DNA of 64,000 bases, taken from the NCBI RefSeq assembly GCF_051380875.1, contig NZ_JBNYXW010000009.1, forward strand, positions 124,001 through 188,000, read 5' to 3'. The stretch is from Janthinobacterium sp051380875. Lineage in GTDB: Bacteria; Pseudomonadota; Gammaproteobacteria; Burkholderiales; Burkholderiaceae_D. This document shows positions 43,563 through 53,900 of this stretch, piece by piece. The position numbers were made by a program, and so were the translations under genes. Every line of letters starts with the position of its first letter. The first letter of the stretch is position 1. The notes under the pieces are model-generated. The model did no database searches. It saw only the letters and a list, made by a program, of their open reading frames with translations, and was not told where the DNA came from.

Positions 43563-44879
43563 TCAATTGGCGCGTATCGAGGCTGCCGGCGCCGTGCGCC
43601 CGGCCAGGGTGCCCGTCTGCGCAGCCAGGCGCAGGCTGGCGGCAATTGCCTGCGCGCGCGTGTCTTCCAGCGAAAACTGCGCCTGCGTGGCTTCGCGCAC
43701 GGCGTTAAGCACATCGTTCCAGCTCTTGCGCCCGATCACGTACTGGCGCGCGTACGATTCGAACACCTGCGTCGATGTGGTACTGGCTTCGCCCGCGTTG
43801 TCCAGGCGCTGGCGGCTCGCTTCGGCTTCGTTCCAGTCGAGGGTAAAACGTTCGCGCACGTCGCGTTCGGCCGCATCGTGCGCCGCGCGCGCGCCTTCGC
43901 GCCGGGCCACGGCGGCGTCCACGCCAGCCTTGGCCGACAGGCCGGCGCCCGGCTGCGCCTGCAGCACCAGCATGGCGCGCGTGCGGTTGTCGGCATTGAT
44001 GCCGCCCGTGGGCTTTTCCATGCGCAGCACGACTTTTGGCATGTAGGCCGAGCGCTGCAGGGTGATTTCCGAGTCGGCCGCCTGCGCCTCGAAATCGAGG
44101 CGGTGCAGGGTGGGCGAGTAGCTGATGGCCTGGCGCATGACGCGTTCCAGGCTGGCGTCGGGCAGCGGTTCGCCCACACCGATGCCGCTGCCGCTGACCA
44201 GGCGCACGGGCTTGCCGGCCAGTTGCGACAGCTGCGCCAGCGCGTTCTCCAGCGCCTGGCGCGCATTCGATACATCGTTGGCCGCCTGGTAGGCACGCGA
44301 TTCGGCCAGGCGCTGGTCCGTTTGCGAGCTGACCGACTGCACCACGCGGCGCTTGATCATTTCCAGCAGGCGCTGGTGTTCGGCCAGGCCGTCTTCGGCC
44401 GAACGCGCGCGGGCCGTCTGGCGCAGCGCTTCCGTATAAGCGGCGATCACGCGCAGGGACAGGTTCAGGCGTTCTTCCTCGATGGCCGCGCCGGCCGCGT
44501 CGACCCGGCTGCCGGCGGCATCGATGCCGGCGTCGATGCGCCCGCCGCTCCACAGCGGCTGCTCGATGCGCACCACGCCGCCCGTTTCCTGCGAGCCGGT
44601 GGGTATTTCGGCTGACAGGCTGGGAAAGCGCTGCCATTGCGCGCCATCAAGGTCGGCCCGCGCGGCCGCCTGCGCAGAACGCTTGCCCTGGACGCTCGGA
44701 TGGCTTTGCAGCGCCTGCTGCAAGACCTGGTCGAAGCTCCAGGCGGTGGCGCTTTGGGCGCTGGCAAAAGAGGAAGCACAGGCCAAGGCGACGGCCGCCA
44801 GTACGGCCGCGATGCAGGGCAGGATGCCGGGCCAGGGGCGCCGGCGAAGTGGTATTGCTGGCAAACTGCGTAATCTCAT
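43563..44879 (-). CDS. TolC-family outer membrane channel for type I secretion
   Basis: The 438-residue protein has a signal peptide (LRRRPWPGILPCIAAVLAAVALACASSFASAQ, cleavage near residue 42) and two OEP repeats of coiled coils and beta strands. WSFDQVLQQALQSHPSVQGKRS and VRIEQPLWSGGRIDAGI are typical TolC-family segments. It lies between the giant substrate gene (77 nt upstream) and the exporter, forming the order substrate-tolC-ABC-hlyD. It should form the exit duct for the giant protein. Confidence 0.93.
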   Translation of the reverse strand: MRLRSLPAIPLRRRPWPGILPCIAAVLAAVALACASSFASAQSATAWSFDQVLQQALQSHPSVQGKRSAQAAARADLDGAQWQRFPSLSAEIPTGSQETGGVVRIEQPLWSGGRIDAGIDAAGSRVDAAGAAIEEERLNLSLRVIAAYTEALRQTARARSAEDGLAEHQRLLEMIKRRVVQSVSSQTDQRLAESRAYQAANDVSNARQALENALAQLSQLAGKPVRLVSGSGIGVGEPLPDASLERVMRQAISYSPTLHRLDFEAQAADSEITLQRSAYMPKVVLRMEKPTGGINADNRTRAMLVLQAQPGAGLSAKAGVDAAVARREGARAAHDAAERDVRERFTLDWNEAEASRQRLDNAGEASTTSTQVFESYARQYVIGRKSWNDVLNAVREATQAQFSLEDTRAQAIAASLRLAAQTGTLAGRTAPAASIRAN

Positions 44880-44956
44880 CCTGTCTTTTCTGGCTCAAGT
44901 GGCCTGAAGGTTCGAGGTGGGTAGGAGACTGGCGCCTCCCGCCCTGCTGCTGGCCA

Positions 44957-47900
44957 TCAAACGATAAAGTTGGCCGCCTGCAGTTGCGTGATATTGACGT
45001 TACTGAGCAGTACCAGCGCCGTGTCGAGCGACTGTGCCGAACTCAGGTCGCTGGAGTGGTACACCGTCACTGCGCCGCCATTGTCGATATCGCGGATGAC
45101 GATGTAGCCCTGGCCCGACAAGACGCTGTCGTCGGCCGCAATCGCGCTGGCCGCCGCGCCGATCGACACCGCCGTGTCATTGAAGATGAAGATATTGTTG
45201 TTGACGAAGTCCGTATCGAGCGACACGCCGAGCGCCATCGACGCCGTCAGGTCGACGATGGCCGACATGTCGATCACGTCGCCGCCGGCCGAGGGCAGGC
45301 CGGTATGGAAGTCGGCCACCGTCAGCGGATTGTGCAAGGCGGCCTGGCTTAGTGCGAACAGATGCGATGCGTCCGTCAGGTCGGCCTGGGCTTGCGCCGC
45401 GGCGGCTGCTGCCGCATCGGCATTGGCGGCCACCGTCAGCGATGCCGCATCGGTCAGGTCGGCTTGCGCATGGGCTTGCGCGGCGGCGGACAAGGCGGCG
45501 TTGGCCGCCAGGCTCAAGGCTTGCGCGTCGCTCGCTTGCGCGGCGTCGAGGGCGGTGGTGGCGGCTTGCGCGTCTGCCTGGGCTTGCAAGGTCAGGGCAT
45601 GGGCGTCGCTCTGGTCGGCCGTCGCTTGCAGCGCGCTGGCCGCTTGCGCGTCGCTGGCGGCGACCTGGCCCAGCGCCACGGCGTCCGTTTGCGCTGCCGC
45701 AGCGATCGCTTGCTGCGCCGCGACCAGCGCCGCATCGTAGGCTGCCAGCGCCTGCACTGCGGCCGCATCATCAGCCTGCGCCGCGTTATACGCCGCCAGC
45801 GCGGTGGCGGCGTTCTGGCTGGCGATGGCGGCGATCGCATCGTCGGCCAGGGCGGCCTGCAGTGCCGCTTGCGAGTTGACGGTGGCGATGGCGGCCGCCG
45901 TTGCCGCGGCGTCGGCGGCCTGTGCGGCAGTCGCTGCCGCCAGGGCGGCGCTGGCCGCATTGGCGGTTGCTGCCGCATTGGCGTCGTCGGCCAGGGCAGC
46001 ATCGCGCGCGGCCACGGCGGCTGCCGCGGTGGCCGATGCTGCCAGGGCGGCGGCATCGTCGTTTTGCGCTGCCGTGGCGGCTGCCTGGGCAATCGCGGAC
46101 TGGGCGGCCGCTTGCACGGCCGCGTCATCGTCCGCTTGCGCGGCCTGGGCGCTGGCTTGGGCGGCGGCGGCTGCCTGCACGGCAGCTGCCGCGGTGGCGT
46201 CGTCTGCCTGCGCCGCATGATAGGCGGCCAGTGCGGCGGCGGCGTTGGCTTGCGCCGCTTGCGCTGCGGCGTCGTCGCTTTGCGCGCTGTTGGCGGCGGA
46301 CAGCGCCACCGATGCCTGTACGGCAGCGGCCAGGGCGGCCGCATCGGCGCTTTGCGCGGCCTGGGCGGCAGCCAGTGCATCGGCGGCGTTTTGCGTGGCT
46401 GCGGCGGCGGCCGCGTCGTCGGCTTGGGCGGCATTGAGCGCCGCCAGGGCGGCAGCGGCATTGGCGGCTGCCTGGGACGCTGCGGCGTCGTCGTTTTGCG
46501 CGGCGATGAGCGCGGCGGCCGCTTGCGCAGCTTGGGCGGCGGTGGTTAGTGCTGCCGTATCGGCAGCTTGCGCCGCCTGCGCCGCAGTGGCGGCGGCCAG
46601 CGCCGACTGGGCCGTGTTGGCGGCGGCCGTGTCGTCGGCCAGCGCGGCGGTCAGTGCGGCCAGCGCGGCAGCGGCATCGATGGCTGCCTGTGCCGCCGCT
46701 GCGTCATCGTTTTGCGCACCGGTGGCGGCGAGCAGCGCATTGGCGGCCGCATTGGCGGCGGCCAGGGCGGCCGCATCGTCGTTCAACGCCGCTTGCGCCG
46801 CTGCGGCGGCGGTGATGGCCGCAGCGGCCGTGGCGGCTGCTGCGGCATCGGCTGCCAGGGCTACATTGAGTGCGGACAGGGCGGCCGCGGCGTCCGCTGC
46901 TGCCTGGGCGGCGGCGGCATCGTCGTTTTGCGCCGCCGTGGCAGCGGCCAGCGCAACGGCGGCCGCTGCTGCAGCGGCTGCGGCGGCAGCGTCGTCGGCC
47001 GTTGCGGCCTGGGCGGCGGTGGCGGCCACGGCGGCGGCTGCAGCCGTGCTGGCGGCGGCGGCGTCGTTGGCCAGTGCGCTGTTCAAGGCAGCCAGCGCGC
47101 TGGCGGCGGCGTTGGCCGCGTTGGCAGCGGCCGTATCGTCGTTTTGCGCGGCGGTGGCGGCTGCCTGTGCAATCGCAGCGGCGGCCAGAGCGGCGGTGGC
47201 GGCCGCATCGTTGGCCTGGGCAGTGGACAGTGCCCACTGGGCCATGGCATTGGCTGCTGCTGCTGCTGCTGCTGCGGCGTCGGCGGTCAGCGCATTGTTG
47301 TAGGCGCTCAGCGCGGCGGCGGCGTTGGCGGCGGCCGTGGCTGCCGAAGTGTCGTCCGCTTGCGCGGCAGTGGCGGCGGCCAGCGCGAGGGCGGCGGCGG
47401 TGGCCGCGGCCAGCGCGCTGGCATCGTCGCTTTGCGCTGCCGTGGTAGCCGCTTGCGCGGTGACGGCCGCCGCTTGCGCGACGGCGACGGCGGCGTCGTC
47501 GGCCAGGGCCGTGTTCAAGGCGGCCAGCGCTGCCGCTGCAGCCGTGGCGGCGCTGGCAGCGGCGCTATCGTCGCTTTGCGCGGCGGCCGTGGCGGCGGCC
47601 GAGATGGCTGCCTGGGCGGCGGCAGCGGCGGCGGCCAAGTCGTTCGCTTGCGCTGCATTGGCGGCGGTCAGCGCGCTAGCGGCGGCGGCTGCCGCGGCGG
47701 CGGCGGCGGCATCGTCGGCCAGCGCGGCGTTCAGCGTGGCCAGCGCGGCTGCGGCGTTGGCATTGGCCTGGTTGGCGGCGTCGACGGCGGCGCGCGAGTT
47801 GATGACGACGAGCGCATTGGCGTTGGCCAGGTTTTGCGCAGTGATCGCATCGGCATCGGCGTCGACGGCAACGTTCAGGTCGCCGATAGCCACATTCAGC

Positions 47901-50900
47901 GCCAGGTTGGCGGCGACGGCGGCGGCGTCGTCGTTCAACGCCGCCAGCGTGGCGGCCAGCGAGATGCCGGCGATGTGCGCAGCGTTGGCGGCCGCATTGT
48001 CGTCGGCGAGCGCGGCATTGGCGGCAGCCAGGGCGGCGGCGGCAGTAGCGGCGATAGCGTTGGCAGCGGGATTGCCGAGTAGTACGGCATCGGCCGCGGC
48101 CTGCGCCGTGGCGGCCAGACCGGCGGCGACGACGGCGGCGGTGTCGTCGGCCTGGGCCGCCGCGGTTGCCGCCAGCGATGCGGCGGCAGTGATGGCGGTA
48201 TTGACGGCGTTGGTATCGGCGGCAATCGCTGCGTTGAGGGCGGCCAGCGCATTGTTGGCGGCCGTCGCTGCGGCGGCTGCTGCAGCGTCGTCGGCCAGGG
48301 CGCTGTTCAAGGCAGCCAGGGCGGAGTTGGCGGTGGCGACGGCGGTGGCGGCCGTACTGTCGAGCGCTTGCGCAGCTTGTGTCGTGACCAGCGAGGCGGC
48401 GGCCACGATCGCTGCCGCGGCAGCGGCGGCGTCGTCGGCCTGCGCCGCCAGCGCGGCGGCTGCCGAGATGGCGGCGACATTGGCGGCGACGGCGGCGGCA
48501 GTATCGGCGGCAATCGCCGCATTGGTGGCGGCCAGGGTGTTGGCCGCATTGAGGGCGGCGCTGCCGGCGGCGGCGTCGTCGGCCAGGGCGCTGTTGAGGG
48601 CGGCGATGGCATTGTTGGCGATGGTCACGGCGCTGGTGGCGGCGGCGTCGGCTGCCAGCGCCGCATTGGCGGTCGCTTGCGAGGCCGTGGCCGTGGTGGC
48701 GGCCAGGGCGCCAGCCACATCGTCGGCCACCGCGGCGGCGGTGGCGGCGTTGGCCAGCACGGCGTTGGCGGCGGTCGATGCGGCAGCGGCATCGGCTGCC
48801 AGGGCGGCATTCAGCGCCGACAGGGCATTGGTGGCGGTGGCGGCGGTCGATGCGGCGGCGGCGTCGGCCGCCTGCGCAGCCTGGGTGGCGGCCAGCGAGG
48901 TCGCGGCGATGGTGGCGGAAGCGGCCGCCGCTGCGTCGTCGGCCAGCGCGGTTTGCGCTGCCAGTTGCGACAGCGCAGCGGTAGCGGCGGCGGCGGTAGC
49001 GGCATTGTCGGCCGCAACTGCGTTATTGAGCGCGGCCAGCGATGCGGCCGAGCGGGCGATGGCGGCAGTAGCCGCTGCATCGTCGGCAATGGCGCCATCG
49101 GCGGCGGCGCGCGACAGCGTGGCCGTGGTCGCCGCAAGGGTCGAGGCCAGCGCGGCAACCAGATCGAGTGGCCGCGAAGCCGAATGGGCGGCCGCTGCTG
49201 CCGCTGCTGCGGCGTCATTGTTGGCGATGACGGTCAAGGCGGCGGCATCGGTCAGCGCGGCCACGGTGCTGGCCTGCGTGGCCGCCGTGGCGTCCAGTGT
49301 ATGCGCTGTGCCCAGCACTACGGCGTCGAGCAGGCCCGCCAGGGCATTGGCGGTGGTCACTGCCGCAGCATCGGCGGTCGCAATCAGGCCCAGCGCCACG
49401 GCGTCGGTCAGATTGGCCGTGTTTTGCAAGGCGGCTGCGGTGGTGGCGTCGACCGTCGAAATCAAGCCGAGCGCGACGGCGTCCGTCAGGTTGGCGGTGG
49501 CGGCGGCCGCATTGGCGGCCTGCGTGGCGGCGGTCGATACCGTCCCCAGCGCAACCGCGTCGGTCAGGTTGGCCGTTGCCTGCGCGGCAGAGGCAGCCGT
49601 ATTGGCCGCTGTCGATACCAGGTTCAGCGCGACGGCGTCGGTCAGGTTGGCCGTCGTTTGCGCGGTGGCGGCCAGCGCCGCATTGGCGGTGGCGACCAGG
49701 CCCAGGGCGGCTGCGTCGGTCAGGTTGGCGGTCGCCTGCGCGGCATTGGCGGCAGCCGTGGCAGCGGTCGATGCATTGCCCAGGGCTACCGCGTCAGTCA
49801 GGTTGGCCAGGTTGGCCGCTGCCGTCGATGCGGTGGCGGCGGCCGTTGAAATGACGCCCAGCGCGACGGCATTGGTCAGGTTGGCGGTTGCCTGCAAGGT
49901 GGCGGCGGCGGTGGCGTCGGCCGTCGAGACCAGGCCCAGTGCGGTGGCGTCGGTCAGGCTGGCGATGGTGGCCAGCGCACCGGCGGTGGCGGCATTGGCG
50001 GTCGATACCAGGCCCAGGGCGACGGCGTCGGTGGCATTGGCAGCCGTCTGCGCGGTGGCGGCTGCGGCCGCCGCTGCGGTCGACACCAGGCCCAGTGCGA
50101 CGGCGTCCGTCAGGTTGGCCGCGTTTTGTGCTGCGATGGCGGCGGTGGTGGCGGTGCTCGACAGCAGGCCCAGTGCAGTGGCGTCGGTTTGCGACGCCAG
50201 CAACTGGGCGGCGGCTGCCGCCACGGCGTCAGCGGTGGAAATGACGCTCAGCGTATCGGCATCGGTCAGGGCGGCGGTGGCGGCGGCGGCGGCCGATGCG
50301 GCAGCAGCGGTGGCGGCGGCGCTCACGGCGCTCAGATCGATGATTACGCCCGCAGCCAACACTGCGGCATCGACTGCAGTGGCAGCGATAGCGGCCAGGG
50401 CGGCGGCGTCGGTCACGTCGGCAGTATCTTGCAGTGTTGCCGCAGCCTGCGCCTGGGCCGTCGAGACAAGGCCCAGCGCATCGGCATCGGTGGCCGCTGC
50501 CAGCAGATCGGCGGCATCGAAGGTACCTTGCAGGTTGTTGACGATGGCGGTCAGGTCGAGCACGCTGGTCTGGCCCGCCGTCAGGTTGGCGGCGGCAGCC
50601 AGCAGGGCGCTGGCGTCGGCTGCACTGATCAGCGCGCTGAGGTTGATGCCGGCGGCGTTCGCGTTGGCGGTGGCGGCAGTGGCCGCCTTCGCATCGTAGT
50701 CTGCCTGCAGGGCAACGGCGTTGGTCAGATTGGCTACCGTCTGCGCGTTGGCCGCTACGGAAGCAGCCGTGTTCGAGGCGGCCTGCAGTGCATTGGCGTC
50801 GGTGGCGTCGGCCAGGGTTTGCGCGGCCAGCGCGGCGGCGGCATCGTCGTTCGACACCAAGGCCAGCGCGGCAGCGTCCGTCAGGCCAGCTTGGGCGGCG

Positions 50901-53900
50901 GCGGCCTGGGAGACGGCCGCTGCGGCGTCGGAGGTGATTTGCAGGGCGCTCGCATCGGTGGCGTTGGCCAGCGTCTGCGCAGCGCTCGCCGCATTGGCGG
51001 CAATGGCGGCTGCCGTGCCGAGCGCTGCTGCATTGGTGCCATCGGCCAGCGTTTGCGCGTTGGCGGCGGCCGTGGCGGCGGTATTCGACGCGGCCGTCAG
51101 TGCGGCGGCGTCGCTCAAGTCCGCTAGCGTGCTGGCGGCCGTGGCCGCCGCTTGCGCCGCGTTGGACACCAGGCCGAGGGCGGTGGCGTCGGTGGCGGCG
51201 GCCTGGGCGGCGGCATTGGTGGCCGCTTGCGCGGCAGTGGCGGCGGCAGCGGCCAGCAGGCCCGCATCGGTGGCGTTGGCCAGCGCGACTGCATTGGCGG
51301 CCAGTGCATTGGCTGAGTCAAAGGCCTGGGTCAGGGCGGTGGCGTCGGTATTGCCCGCTTGCGTGGCGGCCGCTGCTGCTGCAGCCTGGGCCGCGTCGGA
51401 GGCGATTTGCAAGGCGGCGGCATCGGTGGCGGCGGCCAGGGTGGCGGCGTTGCTGGCCAGTTGCGTGGCGGCGTTCGACAGGCCTGTCAGTACGGCGGCG
51501 TCGGTGGCGTTGGCTACGGTGGCGGCGGCCAGTGCGGCGGTGGCCGCAACGTTTGATGCCTGGCCCAGCACGGTGGCGTCGCTGGCGGCCGCTTGCGTAG
51601 CAGCGGCAGCAGCGGCTGCCTGGGCGGCGTCGGAGGCCGTTTGCAGGGCGACGGCGTTGGTCTGGTTGGCGAGGGCGGCGGCATTGTTGGCCGCTTGCGT
51701 GGCGGCGGCCGAGACGGCGCCCAGCGTGGCAGCGTCAGTCTGGTTGGCCAGGGTGGCGGCGGCCTGGGCTGCCGCATCGGCGGCGACGGCGGCCTGTCCC
51801 AGCACGCTGGCGTCATTCGCGGCCGCTTGCGCTGCGGCTGCGGCTGCGGCGGCCTGGGCGGCGTCGGACGCGACTTGCAGGGCGGCGGCGTCGGTCAGGT
51901 TGGCGATGGTGGCGGCATTGTCGGCCGCTTGCGTGGCGGCGGCCGAGGCGGCACCCAGCACTGCAGCATCAGTCTGGCCGGCCAGGGTGGCTGCGGCCAG
52001 GGCTGCGGCATCGGCGGCGGTGGCTGCCTGGGCCAGCACGGTGGCGTCATTCGCCGCGGCCTGCGCGGCGGCGGCGTTCGATGCGGCCTGGGCATTGTTG
52101 TAGACCGTTTGCAAGGCGGCGGCGTCGGTCTGGCCGGCGATCGCATTGGCATTGGCGGCGATGGCGGCAGCGGCGTCAAAGGCGGCGGCCAGGGAGACGG
52201 CGTCGGTTTGCGCCGCCAGGTTGGCGGCAAGCGCAGCATTCGCGGCCGCCGCGTTGGCGCTCACGGTCAGGCTCGTGGTGTCGGTGGCGTCGGCCTGTGC
52301 CTGGGCGGCGGCCGCTTGCGCGGCGGCTTGATCCGAGGCTTGTCCCAGTGCCGCTGCATCGGTCTGGTTGGCGACGGCGGTGGCGCTGGCGGCGTTTTGC
52401 GCGGCGGCGTTGGCAGCCGCATTCAAGGCGGCGGCGTCGGTGGCGCCTGCCTGCGTGGCGGCCGCTTGCGCAGCGGCTTGCGCGGCAGTTGCCGCTTGCT
52501 GCAGCGCGCCCGCATCGGTGGCGTTCGCTTGCGCCTGGGCTGCCGCCGCTTGCGCGCTGGCGTTATCGGCAGTGGCGCCCAGCGCTGCCGCATCGGTCTG
52601 GCTGGCAAGCGTGGCGGCGTTGGCTGCCTGCGTGGCGGCAGCGGCAGCTGTGGCCTCCAGCGCAGCGGCGTCGGAGGCAGCGGCGATGGCGGCGGTATTG
52701 GCGGCGTTAGCGGCATCGTTGTAGGCCGTCACCGCCAGTGCCGCAGCCTCGCTGAGGCTGGCTTGCTGGTCGGCGGTGGCGGCCACGGCGGCTGCGCTAT
52801 CCGAGACGGCCAGCAAGGCCGGGGCATCGGTCAGGCCCGCTTGCGCACTGGCTGCCGCTTGCGCGGCAGCGGCAGCGAGCACCGCTTGCGGGGCGGCGGC
52901 TGCGGCGGCGTCATCGGCCTGCGCGGCGTTGGCGGCGGCGGCGGAAGCGGCGGCCGTGGCGTTGGCGGCTGCCGCCGCATTGTCGGCGGCGAGGGCATTT
53001 TGTGCTGCCGTTTGCGAAGCGGCCGCGTTGGCGGCGGCGACCGGTGCGGCCACGTCAGCGGCGGCTGCGGCAGTGGCGGCTGCCTGGGCCTGGGCCGCTG
53101 CCGCTGCCGCCTGTGCTGCCTGCTGGTCGGCCAGGATGGCGGCGTTGGCGCTTGCCTGCGAGGCGGCGGTCTTGGCGGCGGCGGCAGCAGCAGCGGCGTC
53201 ATCGGCCAGTGCACTGCTGGCGGCATTCAATGCGGCAGCGGCGGCCAGCAGGGCGGCGTCCGTGACCGTGATGGTGACTGATTGATGCGTCGGATCGGTG
53301 CCGCCCGTACCTCCCGTACCGCCCGTACCTCCCGTACCGCCTGTACCACCGGTGCCGCCCGTACCGCCGTCGCCCTGGCCGCCGGTCGATCCGCCGGTGC
53401 CACCCGTGCCTGTACCGCCCGTGCCCGTGCCCGTGCCGCCGGTGCCGGTACCTCCCGTGCCACCTGTACCTGTGCCTCCCGTGCCTGTGCCTCCAGTGCC
53501 CGTGCCGGAACCGCCCGCTGCAGCGCCACCGCCGCCACCGCCGCCGGCCGCGGCGGCAACCAGGCCGAGGCCGCCAAGTGCGCCCAGGGCACCGAGTCCA
53601 CCGATGCCGCCAGCAGCACCGGCTCCAGCCGATCCCCCTGCGACGTCGACGACACTGCCGCTAGGTACGCCCGCAGCGCCGACACCCGCAGCACCGCCGT
53701 TGCTGTCGCCTTGCGGCGTGCCCGCCTGGCCCGCAGCAGCGCCCGCACCACCAGTTGCCCCCGCAGCGATCGCCGCCGCCGTTGCTGCAGCGCCAAGGGC
53801 GCCAGCCTTGTCGGTGTCGGCGCTAGCCGTGACTTCGACCACGTTTTCAGCCGGCATGGACTGGTCGGTTGCGGCGGCTGGCGCCAGCTCGTCGTCGTCA

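Noticed and set aside
47325..50699. An open frame of 1124 codons on the plus strand, antisense to the giant repeat gene, and several more of 200-500 codons
   Set aside because: Alanine codons (GCN) read on the opposite strand rarely give stops, so long empty frames are expected. They encode low-complexity Ala/Ser/Val or Arg/Gly strings with no start signals. The minus-strand frame has a ribosome site, a non-repetitive C-terminal domain and the secretion genes beside it.
49200..52840. Similarity of the Ala-rich units to type I fish antifreeze helices
   Set aside because: Antifreeze helices repeat Thr every 11 residues. Here the periods are 24 and 26 and the Thr-Asp turn recurs once per unit. 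The likeness is mainly alanine content, so I do not claim ice binding.
53297..53512. A possible CRISPR-like or direct repeat array
   Set aside because: The repeats are in-frame Gly-Thr codons without spacers of unrelated sequence.
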